Of a DNA stretch of 64,000 nucleotides, positions 31,115 to 40,355 are shown one piece after another. The DNA comes from Streptomyces sp. 3214.6 (GTDB lineage: Bacteria > Actinomycetota > Actinomycetes > Streptomycetales > Streptomycetaceae), in NCBI RefSeq assembly GCF_900129855.1, contig NZ_LT670819.1, positions 6,324,001 through 6,388,000 of the forward strand. The letters are read 5' to 3'. Both the position numbers and the translations under genes were made by a program. A model generated the notes under the pieces. That model saw nothing but the letters and a program-made list of their open reading frames with translations. It was not told where the DNA came from and did no database searches. How positions within the stretch are numbered: the first letter of the stretch is position 1; every line of letters begins with the position of its first letter.

Positions 31115-33612
31115 TGCTCCGGAGCTCCGTTCGTGGTCGGTGCCGACCGCGCGAGCCGCTGGTCGATCTCGGAGGCGATGCCGCTGACGGTGTTCCCGCC
31201 GTACAGCAGCCGGACGTTCACCCTGACCCCGAAGTGCTTGGTGAGCCGGGTGACGGCACGCATGGCCTGCAGCGAGTTGCCGCCGACCGCGAAGAAGCTG
31301 CTGTCCGCGCCGACCCGGGACACCGACAGCACGGTCGCGAAGACCTCGGCCACGGTCCGCTCGGTCGGCGTGACCGGCGCCGCATACGTCCCCTCGGGCT
31401 CGCCGACGGGCTCCGGCGGGGCCGGCAGCGCCTTGCGGTCGACCTTGCCGTTGGGCGTCAACGGCAGCTCGGCCAGGACGAGCACGGTGCTCGGCACCAT
31501 GAAGCGCGGCAGGGACCGCGCGGCGTGCTCGCCGACCGCCTCCGGCGACACGGTCCGGCCCGCCGCGGCGACCACATGGGCGACCAGCCGCTGGTCGCCC
31601 GACCCGTCGGGGTGCGCGGTGACGACCGCCTCCCGGACCGTGTCGTGGGCGCGCAGGACGGCCTCGATCTCGCCGAGTTCGATGCGCAGCCCGCGCACCT
31701 TCACCTGGAAGTCGGACCTGCCCAGCAGCTCGATCAGACCGTCGGGGCCGTAGCGGGCCACATCGCCGGTCCGGTAGAGGCGCTCGTCCGTCACCTCGCC
31801 GCAGGACCAGGTGAAGAACCGCTCCGCGGTCTGCTCGGGCCGGCCGAGATAGTCCCGGGCGAGCCCGATGCCCGCCAGGTGCAGCTCGCCGGGCACACCG
31901 GGCGGCACCGGGCGGCGGGAGTCGTCGAGGATGTAGGTGCGCTGGTTGGCCATGGGACGCCCGTACGGGATGCTCGTCCAGCGCGGGTCGGTCTTCTCCA
32001 CCTCGTAGATGGTGGAGTGGATGGACGACTCGGTGGCCCCGCCGAGGGCGATGAAGCGCACCCCGGGAGCGACCGCGCGGGTCCGGTCGGGCAGTGACAC
32101 GGGGATCCAGTCGCCGCCCAGCAGCGCCAGCCGCAGGTCGTCGAGCGGCGGCGCGCCGACGCTGTCGAGGTGGGTGACGACCAGGTCCAGGAGAGCGGGC
32201 GCCGAGTTCCAGACGGTGACCTGGTGCGCGGCCAGCAGCTCCGCCCAGTGCTCGGGGTCCTTGGCCCGCTCCGGGTCCGGCAGGATCACGGTGCCGCCGG
32301 CGGCCGTCAGCCCCAGGAACTCGTAGACCGACATGTCGAAGCTGGGCGAGGACAGCGCGAGGACGCGGTCGCCGGAGCCCACGCCGAAACGGGAGTTGAG
32401 GTCCGCGATGTTGTTCATCACCCCGCGGTGGCGCAGGGCGATCGGCTTGGGGGCGCCGGTCGACCCGGAGGTGTGGATGACGTAGGCCAGGTCGTCCGGA
32501 CCGGCGCCCCCCTGCGGGTTGTGAGCCGGGCGGGCGGCGAGGAGGGCCTCGTCGCGGTCGAGGAGCACCACGGGACCGCCCGGCGTGGTGTCCGGCAGGG
32601 GGAGGCCGGCGGCCGGGCCGCTGCGGCTGATCACCGCCGTGCAGGAGGTGCCGGTCATCATCGCGGCGAGCCGCTGCTCGGGGTAGTCGGGGTCGAGCGG
32701 CACATAGGCGCCGCCCGCCTTGAGCACGCCCAGGACGGCGACCAGCAGGTCCCAGGAGCGCTCCAGGCAGATGCCGACCCGCCGGTCGGGACCCACGCCC
32801 AGCTCGCGCAGATGGTGGGCGAGCCGGTTCGCCGCCTCGTTGACCTCGCGGTACGTCCACGTCCGGCGGCCGCTGTCGTCGCTGTCGCCGCCGCCGATGA
32901 GCGCGGGGGCGTTGGGCGACTCGGCGGCGTGGGCCTCGAACGCGGTGTGCAGGCACACGTCGTGCGGCAGGTCCGTGTCGGTGGCGTTCCAGTCGACGAG
33001 GACGCGCTGCAGCTCGGTCTCCGGGAGCAGACGCAAGCGGGAGACCGGACGGTCCGGGGCGGCCAGCCCGTCCGCCAGCAGGGTGCGGTAGCAGGCGAGC
33101 AGCCGGACCAGGGTGTCCTGGTCGAACAGGGCGGGCGGATACCGCAGTTCGGCGGTGCGCGGGCCGTCGTCGGGCTCGCCCGGTGGGTGCAGTACGAGCT
33201 CGAACTCGTCCGACTGCGCGGGGTCCGTGGCCGGTGTGCGGCCGGCGGCGGTGCCGCGGGCCAGCCCGGCGAGGGTGGACGCCGTGGTGACGACGCAGGC
33301 CAGACGGACCGCGCCCGTCGTGGGGGTCCGCGCGGCGAACGCGAACTCGGACTGGCCCGTCCAGCGGTGCAGCAGCGCGGTGAACGCGGCCAGGAGGACG
33401 TCGTCCGGGGCGGTGCGGGCCGAGCCGTCGAGCCGCACCCGGGCGGAACCGGTGCGGTCCGGAGTGGTTCCGGGCAGCCGGGGCCGATCCGTCGGCAGCA
33501 GGGCCGGGGGCGCCGAACGCGGAGCGGCCGAGGAGGAAGCCGGGGCGGAAGCCTGGGAGGAAACAGATGAAAGAGCGGGGGAGGAGCTGTGGGGGGAAGC
33601 GTTCAGGGTCAA
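31111..33612 (-). CDS. NRPS A-T protein with a truncated condensation domain
   Basis: This 833-aa protein has a Ser/Ala/Pro-rich start, a partial condensation-like region (about 45-180) without the HHxxxDG motif, an adenylation domain (about 205-720) and a T domain (Ser about 780 in GGNSLQAM). Adenylation motifs: IHTSGSTGAPK, GRSDFQVKVRGLRIELGEIE and LTPNGKVDRKAL. I read the specificity positions as D-M-Y-N-L-G-L-I-H-K, nearest among codes I remember to Cys-type (DLYN-), with Gly-like xGLI; no firm call. TTG at 33612 overlaps the SHMT-like stop (TTGA), with GGAGAG five bases upstream. It probably presents one amino acid for in-trans tailoring or condensation. Confidence 0.88.
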   Translation of the reverse strand: MTLNASPHSSSPALSSVSSQASAPASSSAAPRSAPPALLPTDRPRLPGTTPDRTGSARVRLDGSARTAPDDVLLAAFTALLHRWTGQSEFAFAARTPTTGAVRLACVVTTASTLAGLARGTAAGRTPATDPAQSDEFELVLHPPGEPDDGPRTAELRYPPALFDQDTLVRLLACYRTLLADGLAAPDRPVSRLRLLPETELQRVLVDWNATDTDLPHDVCLHTAFEAHAAESPNAPALIGGGDSDDSGRRTWTYREVNEAANRLAHHLRELGVGPDRRVGICLERSWDLLVAVLGVLKAGGAYVPLDPDYPEQRLAAMMTGTSCTAVISRSGPAAGLPLPDTTPGGPVVLLDRDEALLAARPAHNPQGGAGPDDLAYVIHTSGSTGAPKPIALRHRGVMNNIADLNSRFGVGSGDRVLALSSPSFDMSVYEFLGLTAAGGTVILPDPERAKDPEHWAELLAAHQVTVWNSAPALLDLVVTHLDSVGAPPLDDLRLALLGGDWIPVSLPDRTRAVAPGVRFIALGGATESSIHSTIYEVEKTDPRWTSIPYGRPMANQRTYILDDSRRPVPPGVPGELHLAGIGLARDYLGRPEQTAERFFTWSCGEVTDERLYRTGDVARYGPDGLIELLGRSDFQVKVRGLRIELGEIEAVLRAHDTVREAVVTAHPDGSGDQRLVAHVVAAAGRTVSPEAVGEHAARSLPRFMVPSTVLVLAELPLTPNGKVDRKALPAPPEPVGEPEGTYAAPVTPTERTVAEVFATVLSVSRVGADSSFFAVGGNSLQAMRAVTRLTKHFGVRVNVRLLYGGNTVSGIASEIDQRLARSAPTTNGAPEQ

Positions 33613-35087
33613 GGCCTCTCTCCTGGGGCGAGGGCGGGGACGTCGGCCGTGGGGACGGCGGCTCCGAAGGGCAGCGGATGGATGTGGCACAGGGCGGCCA
33701 CCTCGGCCCGCACCCGGTCGCGCACGGCCGGGTCGGTGCGGAACTCGGTGTCCGACAGCACGGTGGTGGCGCTGAGCACCTCGTGCAGGAGACCGGCGCA
33801 GACCCGCATCTCGGCGGGCCCCATGCCGCGCTGCGCCAGGACGTTCGTGCCGAGCCGCAGGCCGCCGGCGACCAGCGGGGGCTTGTCGTCGCCGGGGATG
33901 CGGTTGCGGTTCGTGAGGATTCCGCAGTCCTCAAGGGCTCGTTCGGCGACCACGCCGGTCATGCCGCGCCCGGCCATGTCCAGCAGCACCATGTGGTTGT
34001 CGGTGCCGCCGGTCAGGACCCGGTGGCCGAGCCCCGCCAGATCGCCGGCGAGGGCCGCGGCGTCGTCGACGACCAGCCGCATGGTCTCCTTGAACGCCGG
34101 TTCCGCCACCGCCTTCAGGGCGTGCGCCTTGGCGGCGATCGAGGCCGGGCTCGGGGTGCCCTGCGACTGGGGGAAGACCGCGCGCTGCATCAGCCGGTCG
34201 AGAGGGGTGCGGCCGTCCGGGCCCGGGGTGCGGTGCTCCCGTCCGATGAGGATCAGGCCCCCGCGCGGGCCGCCCAGCTGCTTGTAGGTGCTGGTGGTGG
34301 TGATGTGGGCGAGGTCGATGGGGCTGGGGTGTTCGCCGGCGGCCACCAGACCGGCGATGTGCGAGATGTCGGCGACCAGAAACGCCCCGACGGAGTCCGC
34401 GATCGCCCGGAACCTGACGAAGTCGAGCGTCCGTGGATAGGCGCTGGCCCCCGCGATGACCACGGTGGGGCGGTGGACCCGGGCCAGTTCGGCCGCCTGG
34501 TCGTAGTCGACGAACCCACGCTCGTCCAGGCCGTAGTGGACCGCCCGGTAGTGGCGCCCGGTCACCGAGGCCGAGGACCCGTGGGTGAGATGGCCCCCGG
34601 CGTCCAGGTCAAGGGCGAGCAGGGCGCCGCCCGGGGGCAGTAACGCGGCCAGCACGGCCTGGTTCGCCGAGGAGCAGGAGTGCGGCTGGACGTTGGCGTA
34701 GCGGGCGCCGAAGGCCTGCCGGGCCCGGTCGGCGGCCAGCCGCTCCACCCCGTCGAAGCGGCTCGCGCCGGGGTGGTAGCGGGCCCCCGGATAGCCCTCG
34801 GCCGTCACGTTCGACAGCGCGGCACCGCCCGTGGCCAGGACCGACGGGCTCGCGACGCTGGCGGACGCCACCATCGCCAGCGTCGCGGTCTGCTCCTCCA
34901 CCTCCCGGTCGAGCAACCCGGCCAGCTCGGGATCGGTCCGGGTCAACAGCTCCGCGCCCCGCCGCAGCAGCAGAGCCTGCGCGGAGCCGGAGCCGGAGCC
35001 GGAGCCGGAGTCGGTGCCGGGGGCGGTGTTGGGGCCGTTCTGTTGACGGCCCGGGGCCGCGGTCGCGGCCCGCGGGGTCTCAAGCAT
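33609..35087 (-). CDS. Serine hydroxymethyltransferase-like PLP enzyme
   Basis: This 492-aa fold-type I enzyme has the PLP lysine at about 269 in TTTSTYKQLGGPRGG. Housekeeping SHMT has His before Thr/Lys at the Tyr position. It keeps LRLGTN (carboxylate-binding Arg), AEGYPGARYHPG and SANQAVLAALLPPG. The extra 35 N-terminal residues include a Gly-Ser run. Secondary SHMTs in biosynthetic clusters can make beta-hydroxy or alpha-methyl amino acids by aldol chemistry. An in-frame TTA codon lies at 34641-34643. ATG at 35087 overlaps the C-A-T NRPS end by eight bases. Confidence 0.87.
   Translation of the reverse strand: MLETPRAATAAPGRQQNGPNTAPGTDSGSGSGSGSAQALLLRRGAELLTRTDPELAGLLDREVEEQTATLAMVASASVASPSVLATGGAALSNVTAEGYPGARYHPGASRFDGVERLAADRARQAFGARYANVQPHSCSSANQAVLAALLPPGGALLALDLDAGGHLTHGSSASVTGRHYRAVHYGLDERGFVDYDQAAELARVHRPTVVIAGASAYPRTLDFVRFRAIADSVGAFLVADISHIAGLVAAGEHPSPIDLAHITTTSTYKQLGGPRGGLILIGREHRTPGPDGRTPLDRLMQRAVFPQSQGTPSPASIAAKAHALKAVAEPAFKETMRLVVDDAAALAGDLAGLGHRVLTGGTDNHMVLLDMAGRGMTGVVAERALEDCGILTNRNRIPGDDKPPLVAGGLRLGTNVLAQRGMGPAEMRVCAGLLHEVLSATTVLSDTEFRTDPAVRDRVRAEVAALCHIHPLPFGAAVPTADVPALAPGERP
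34641..34643 (-). promoter_or_regulatory. TTA codon (bldA-dependent) in the SHMT-like gene
   Basis: In-frame TTA at codon 149 (frame checked from the ATG at 35087) within AALLPPG. It is the only TTA I saw in the NRPS operon. In Streptomyces such codons commonly delay secondary-metabolite expression until bldA tRNA is charged. Confidence 0.85.
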
Positions 35088-38000
35088 GCGTACCCGCCGC
35101 CTTCTTGGCCTGCGTCAGCCCGTCGACGGCCGAGGCGATGGTGGCGACCGTGGCCCCGCCGTACAGCAGACGGACGTTGACCTTGACGCCGAAGTGCTTG
35201 TTCAGCCGACTCACCACCCGCATCGCCTGCAGCGAGTTGCCACCCAGCTCGAAGAAGCTGCCGTCCGCTCCGACCTGCTCCATGGACAGCACGGCGCCGA
35301 AGACCTCGGCCACCTTCTCCTCCGTGGCGGTCCCCGGGGCGACAAAACTCGCCGCGCCGTCCGTCGCGGACACCGGAGCGGGCAGCGCGCTCCGGTTGAT
35401 CTTGCGGGCCGGGGTCAGCGGGAACTCCGCCAGCTCCACCCAGGCCGTGGGCACCATGTACTCGGGCATCGTGCGACCCAGGTGCTCGCGCAGCTCGGCC
35501 ACGGTCGGCGAGGCGTCACCGAGCACCGTGTAGTAGGCGACGAGCTGCTTCTCCCCGCCGTCCTCCCGCAGCAGCACCAGAGCCATACGGATCTTCGGGT
35601 GCGTCAGCAGCCCCGACTCGATCTCGCCGAGCTCGATCCGCAGCCCGCGCAGCTTCACCTGGTTGTCCAGGCGGCCGATGAAGTCGATCTGCAGATCGCG
35701 CGTCCAACGCACCAGGTCACCCGTGCGGTACACCCGGCCCTCGCCCAGGAACGGGTCGGGGACGAACTTCTCGTCCGTCATCTCCGGCAGGTTCAGATAG
35801 CCGCGGGCCAGGCCCTCGTCGCCGCCGATCAGCAGCTCGCCCGGCACACCGACCGGCACCAGGTTGAAGTCCTTGTCGACCACGTAGTGCAGCCGGCTGA
35901 ACTCGGGCCGGCCGATGGGCGGCGACGACAGCCACTCCTTGTGCTCGCACAGGTATTCGGTGGTCGCCACCGATGCCTCGGTCGGACCGTAGAGGTTCAC
36001 GAACTTGCGGCCCGGCAGGTTCCACTTGTTGACCAGCTCGGCCGGCAGGGCCTCCGCACCGCCCATGATGTACTTCAGATCCGGGTACGGCCCCGCCTCG
36101 ACCACGGAGAGGATCGCCGGCGACAGACCGGCGTACGTGACCCGCTGGTCCCGGATCAGCGCGCCCAGGGACTCAGGCGAGGAGGCGTCCTCCGGCGCCA
36201 CCAGCACCATCGCCGAACCGCTGATCAGACCGGCGAAGATCTCACCCTGAGACATGTCGAAGGTCAGCGCCGGCAGCTGCAGCAGCCGGTCCTCGTGGGT
36301 CCACTCGCCGAAGCTGCGCCGGTAGGCCTCGATGAACATGCGCAGACCGCGCTGCTCGATCATCACGCCCTTGGGACGCCCGGTCGAGCCCGAGGTGTAG
36401 AGGACGTACACCAGCGACGTCGGCTCCGCCCACTCCTCCAGCGGCACGTCGTCCGACTGCGCCTCGATGACGTCCCAGTCGGCGTCGATCCGCAGGCTCT
36501 CCCAGCCGCAACTGTCCGGCAGATCGCCCAGCGCGGCCTGCCGCGTGATGACCAGCGGTGTTGCGGTGTCCCGCAGCATGTGGTCCAGCCGGGCGTTGGG
36601 GTGCGAGGGGTCGATGATCGTGTACGCGGCGCCGGACACCATCACGCCCAGGATCGCCACCAGGGCGTCCAGGTCGCGGTCCATTGCGATGGCCACGACC
36701 TGCTCGCGGCCCACGCCCCGGGAGCGGATGTACCGGGCGAGCTTCCCGGCCCGCCGCATCAGCTCGCCGTACGTCATCTCCACCCCGCGGCAGACCGCCG
36801 CGACCAGCTCCGGGTGCTCCTCGGCGATCCGCGCGATCGTCGCGTGGACCGGCTCCGTCGGGTACTCGAAGTCGGGGCCGCGTCCGACCGCGAGCAGTTC
36901 CTCGCGCTCGGCTCCGGACAGCAGCGGCAGCGCGGAGACCGGGGTGTCCGGGGCGTCCGCCGCGGCCGCGAGCACGGTCTCGAAGTGCCGGACCAGGGCC
37001 TCGACGCGCCAACGGTCGTACAGGTCGGTCGCGAACTCGACGATCAGCCGCAGCCGTTCGGCGCCCTCGACGAAGCTGAAGGACACATCGAACCGGGAGC
37101 GCGTCCCCGCCACCGTGATCGTCTCGGCCGTCAGGCCCGCCAGCTGGAACGCGTCGCCGGTGGTCGTCTCGCCGAGCAGCTGGCAGGCGATCTGGAACAG
37201 CGGGTTGCGGCCCGCGTCCCGGACCGGCTGCACCCGGTCCACGATACGGTCGAACGGCACGTCCTGGTTGTCGTACATGTCGAGGTTGGCGTCGGTGATG
37301 CGCTCCAGCAGCTCGGCGAAGGTGACCCCGCCGGACAGGTCGGACCGCAACACCGTCATGTTGATGAACAGGCCTACGACGTCCTCGAGTTCGGGGTCCG
37401 TACGGCCGAGCATGGGCACCCCGAGGGCGATGTCGTCCTGGCCGCTGTACCGGCTCAGCACGACGTTCAGTGCCGCGGCGACCACCATGTACAGGGACGC
37501 GCCCTGCTCCTGCGCCAAGGCACGTGCCTTGGTGAGCAGTTCGGTGGGGAAGTCGACTACGAAGGTCTCGCCGCTCTGGGTGGGCTCCGCGGGCCGCAGC
37601 CGGTCGGCGGGCAGTTCGAGCGCCTCCAGGCCGGCCAGCCGCTCCTGCCAGAACTTGAGCTCCTCCTCCCAGACACCGTCGGCCTGCTGCCGACGCTGCT
37701 CCTGGACGTGGTCGCCGTAGCCGACCGTCAGCTCCGGGAGCGCGGGCGTGCGGCCCGCCGTCAGGTCCCCGTAGGCCTGGGAGATCTCACGGCTGATCAC
37801 ACCGCCGGACCAGCCGTCGGTGACGATGTGATGGAAGCCGAGGCAGAGCACATGGTGGTCGGCGGCCAGCCGGAACAGCAGGAACCGGGAGAGGGGCCCC
37901 GCCGTCAGGTCGAACGGCGTGTCGGCCTCGGTCTGCAGCGCCTCGCGCAGCGCGCTCTCCGCGTCTTCGGGGTCCGGCCGGGAGAGGTCGCGAAGCGGCA

Positions 38001-38259
38001 GCGGCCGGTCCTGCGCCGGTGCGACGACCTGGTAGGGCACACCGTCCGCCGAGTGGAAGGTCACCCGCAGCTGCTCGTGGCGCGCCACCAGCACGTTGAG
38101 GGCCTGCTCCAGCGCGGGCACGTCCAGCGGACCGCGCAGCCGGTAGGCCTGGATGACGTTGTAGGTGGTCTCCCCGGGACTCATCTGGTCCAGGAACCAC
38201 AACTGCTCCTGCCCGAAGGACAGTTGGATGCGTGACTCGTCGGGGAGCGAGGCGCTCAT
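35080..38259 (-). CDS. Nonribosomal peptide synthetase, C-A-T module
   Basis: This 1059-aa protein has a condensation domain (about 10-440; HHIVTDGWS near 140), an adenylation domain (about 460-960; LYTSGSTGRPKG, NLYGPTEAS, GRLDNQVKLRGLRIELGEIE) and a T domain (Ser about 1009, LGGNSLQAM). No epimerisation or TE domain. I read specificity positions as D-M-G-G-I-G-L-V-A-K, which matches no code I know. The upstream C domain needs a donor from another carrier, either the free ACP or the A-T protein. ATG at 38259 chosen; a GTG two codons earlier (38265) is possible, with GGAG in front of both. SHMT-like gene overlaps its end. Confidence 0.93.
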   Translation of the reverse strand: MSASLPDESRIQLSFGQEQLWFLDQMSPGETTYNVIQAYRLRGPLDVPALEQALNVLVARHEQLRVTFHSADGVPYQVVAPAQDRPLPLRDLSRPDPEDAESALREALQTEADTPFDLTAGPLSRFLLFRLAADHHVLCLGFHHIVTDGWSGGVISREISQAYGDLTAGRTPALPELTVGYGDHVQEQRRQQADGVWEEELKFWQERLAGLEALELPADRLRPAEPTQSGETFVVDFPTELLTKARALAQEQGASLYMVVAAALNVVLSRYSGQDDIALGVPMLGRTDPELEDVVGLFINMTVLRSDLSGGVTFAELLERITDANLDMYDNQDVPFDRIVDRVQPVRDAGRNPLFQIACQLLGETTTGDAFQLAGLTAETITVAGTRSRFDVSFSFVEGAERLRLIVEFATDLYDRWRVEALVRHFETVLAAAADAPDTPVSALPLLSGAEREELLAVGRGPDFEYPTEPVHATIARIAEEHPELVAAVCRGVEMTYGELMRRAGKLARYIRSRGVGREQVVAIAMDRDLDALVAILGVMVSGAAYTIIDPSHPNARLDHMLRDTATPLVITRQAALGDLPDSCGWESLRIDADWDVIEAQSDDVPLEEWAEPTSLVYVLYTSGSTGRPKGVMIEQRGLRMFIEAYRRSFGEWTHEDRLLQLPALTFDMSQGEIFAGLISGSAMVLVAPEDASSPESLGALIRDQRVTYAGLSPAILSVVEAGPYPDLKYIMGGAEALPAELVNKWNLPGRKFVNLYGPTEASVATTEYLCEHKEWLSSPPIGRPEFSRLHYVVDKDFNLVPVGVPGELLIGGDEGLARGYLNLPEMTDEKFVPDPFLGEGRVYRTGDLVRWTRDLQIDFIGRLDNQVKLRGLRIELGEIESGLLTHPKIRMALVLLREDGGEKQLVAYYTVLGDASPTVAELREHLGRTMPEYMVPTAWVELAEFPLTPARKINRSALPAPVSATDGAASFVAPGTATEEKVAEVFGAVLSMEQVGADGSFFELGGNSLQAMRVVSRLNKHFGVKVNVRLLYGGATVATIASAVDGLTQAKKAAGTHA

Positions 38260-38319
38260 CGTCACAGGACTCCAATCGGCTGTACACGGTGGTGTTCCAA
38301 CGGGGGCGTTACGGGGACG

Positions 38320-39426
38320 TCAGTGGTTCGGGGGCGGTGCAGTCGTGCGGGCGTCGGGCCTGAGGACGCTCTCCACGCGGCGCAGTCCTTCGGTCACCGC
38401 CTCGGGTGAGCGCGCGAAACAGATCCGGAAACCGTCGCTGGCGCCGAGGGTCTCGCCGGGCATCAGCAGAACGCCCAGGTCCAGCGCCCGGCGGCACATC
38501 GCCAGCGGCTCCTCCCCGGTCCGGAGCCAGAGCCAGGCGAACGGCGTGCCCTCCGGTTCCACGAGCTCCACCGCGTCCGCGTTGCGCCGGGCGAACTCCC
38601 TGACCAGGGACAACCCCTGCCCGGTGAGTTCGTGATAGGACCGCAGATGGCGCTCACGGTCGGCCAGCACCTCACGGGCCAGCGTCTCGCACAGCACCGA
38701 ATTGGAGATGGTGGACAGGAACTTGCGCTCGGCACAGCCCGCCACCACGGACGGCGGACCGTACAGCCAGCCCACCCGCAGCCCCGGGAAGCCGTACACC
38801 TTGGACAGGCTGGACACGGAGATCACCCGGTCGCCGTCGAGCGCGGCGGAGCGGGACAGATCGAGCGCGTACTCCTCGTCGAGCAGCAGACGAGCGCCCG
38901 TGCGCGAGGCGAGGGCCACCAGGGCGCGCAGGTCCCGCTCGGCTATGCGCCGACCGGTCGGATTGCACGGGCTGTTGGCCACGATCAGCTTCACGTCGGG
39001 CCCGGCGACGGCCTCGGCGGCCTCGACGTCGAAGCTCAGATCCGGGCGGAACCCGACGAGATCGACCCGGCAGCCGAGCGCGGCCGGCACGTCCCAGGAC
39101 TGCTGCCAGCCCGGCCGGAAACCGATCACCCGGTCCCCGGGGCTCAGCAGCGACGCGTACACGAGGTAGAGGGCCTGTTGGGCGCCCTGGGTGATGAGGA
39201 CCGAGTCGGGCGACCCGCCGTAGAGTTCCGCCACCGCCTCGCGCAGCGCGCCCAGGCCGTGGTCGTGGCCGTAGTCCAGCTCCAGGCCGGCCGGCAGGGT
39301 GAGGTCGTCGAGGTGTCCGGGGAGCATGTTGCTGTCGCCGAGGTCGATGTCGAAGCGCCCCGCGGCGTCCTCGAACACCCACCGCTGCATCGGATAGTCG
39401 CGGGCGCGCTCGACGGAGACGGTCAC
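38320..39426 (-). CDS. PLP-dependent aminotransferase, class I/II
   Basis: This 368-aa fold-type I enzyme has the PLP lysine at about 209 in SLSKVYGFPGLRVGW. NSPCNPTG and LLLDEEYALDLS hold the cofactor ring and pyridine nitrogen. QGAQQALYLVYASLL lies at the phosphate-binding region. Could supply a nonproteinogenic amino acid or catalyse beta/gamma-replacement, as do capreomycidine-synthase-like relatives. GTG at 39426 overlaps the DapF-like stop by four bases (GTGA). The gap to the NRPS start is 60 bases. Confidence 0.87.
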   Translation of the reverse strand: MTVSVERARDYPMQRWVFEDAAGRFDIDLGDSNMLPGHLDDLTLPAGLELDYGHDHGLGALREAVAELYGGSPDSVLITQGAQQALYLVYASLLSPGDRVIGFRPGWQQSWDVPAALGCRVDLVGFRPDLSFDVEAAEAVAGPDVKLIVANSPCNPTGRRIAERDLRALVALASRTGARLLLDEEYALDLSRSAALDGDRVISVSSLSKVYGFPGLRVGWLYGPPSVVAGCAERKFLSTISNSVLCETLAREVLADRERHLRSYHELTGQGLSLVREFARRNADAVELVEPEGTPFAWLWLRTGEEPLAMCRRALDLGVLLMPGETLGASDGFRICFARSPEAVTEGLRRVESVLRPDARTTAPPPNH

Positions 39427-40355
39427 AACGCCGCCCCGGCCGTCGCGGCTCTGGCCCCGGTCGCCGTCGCCAGCAGGCCGAGCCTGGCGCGCAGCGCGGG
39501 CGCGAAGGCGCCGACGGCCACCTGCTCGGCGTCTCCGGTCATGGTGACCCGGCCGTCCGCCCCGACGCTGATCTCCACACTGCCCCCCGGCATCCTGACC
39601 TCCACCCGCTCGTCGCACAGTCCGAGTTCACGCGCCGCGGAGGCCGCGGCACAGGCGCTGCTCCCGGACGCCGTCACATAACCGGCGCCCCGCTCGAAGA
39701 CCTCCAGCTCCATGACGTTCCGGCCCGCCATGCGCGCGAACTGCACATTGGTGGCCTGGGGGAAACGGGGGTGCCGGGCGATCTTCGGTCCGAGCAGGCG
39801 GGCCAGCCGCGCAGTCGGGTCGTCCACCAGCACCACGGTATGCGGGTTGCCGTTGTACACACAGGTGACGATCAGCCGATCCCCGTCCACCGTCAGCGGC
39901 ACGGACACCGCCCGGCCGCGGTACGGCGTGTCGTCCTCGTCGAGCAGCGGCAGATCGGCCGCGTCGAAGCTGGGGCGGCCCATGCCGACCTCCACGCGGC
40001 CCGCGGCGGCGTCGAGGATCCGCACCGGACACTCGCCCGCGGCCGTACGCAGCGTGAACTCCCGCCCGTCCGCCCAGCCGCCGGGCTCCTGCGCGGCCAG
40101 GTGCAGGGCGAACATCCGCAGTCCGTTGCCGCTGCGGCCGCAGTCGGAACCGTCGGAGTTGTACAGGGCGAGCGGCACCGGCGACCCGGCGCGGGGCTCC
40201 TCCAGCGGCCCGTACAGCACACCGTCCGCCCCGATCCCCCGGTGCCGGTCGCAGACCAGCCGGATCGTCTCGGGGCTGACGGTGAAATCGGTGTGGCGCG
40301 GATCGATCACCAGGTAGTCGTTGCCCGCCGCCTGGTACTTGAAGAAGTCGGTCAC
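39423..40355 (-). CDS. Diaminopimelate epimerase-fold protein with both catalytic Cys replaced by Ser
   Basis: This 310-aa protein aligns along DapF: FKYQAAGNDYLV at the start, NSDGSDCGRSGNGLR (about 66-80), YNGNPHTVVLVDD and ERGAGYVTASGSSAC (about 221-235). DapF uses two cysteines as acid and base (in MCGNG and ACGSG motifs); here they are Ser 75 and Ser 230, both confirmed in the DNA. So it is unlikely to be an ordinary thiol-based DAP epimerase and may isomerise, eliminate or racemise a different amino acid. GTG at 40355 is preceded by GGAGGGAG. Confidence 0.85.
   Translation of the reverse strand: MTDFFKYQAAGNDYLVIDPRHTDFTVSPETIRLVCDRHRGIGADGVLYGPLEEPRAGSPVPLALYNSDGSDCGRSGNGLRMFALHLAAQEPGGWADGREFTLRTAAGECPVRILDAAAGRVEVGMGRPSFDAADLPLLDEDDTPYRGRAVSVPLTVDGDRLIVTCVYNGNPHTVVLVDDPTARLARLLGPKIARHPRFPQATNVQFARMAGRNVMELEVFERGAGYVTASGSSACAAASAARELGLCDERVEVRMPGGSVEISVGADGRVTMTGDAEQVAVGAFAPALRARLGLLATATGARAATAGAAL

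Noticed and set aside
30299-33934. A 1211-codon open frame on the minus strand overlapping the A-T NRPS
   Set aside because: Only its 3' part (thioesterase) is real. The rest is an out-of-frame reading of high-GC coding DNA, rich in Arg, Pro and Ala with no domains, while the NRPS frame shows clear motifs.
35086-38235. A 1049-codon plus-strand open frame opposite the C-A-T NRPS
   Set aside because: Antisense artefact of third-position GC bias; composition rich in Arg, Gln and His without any known domain.
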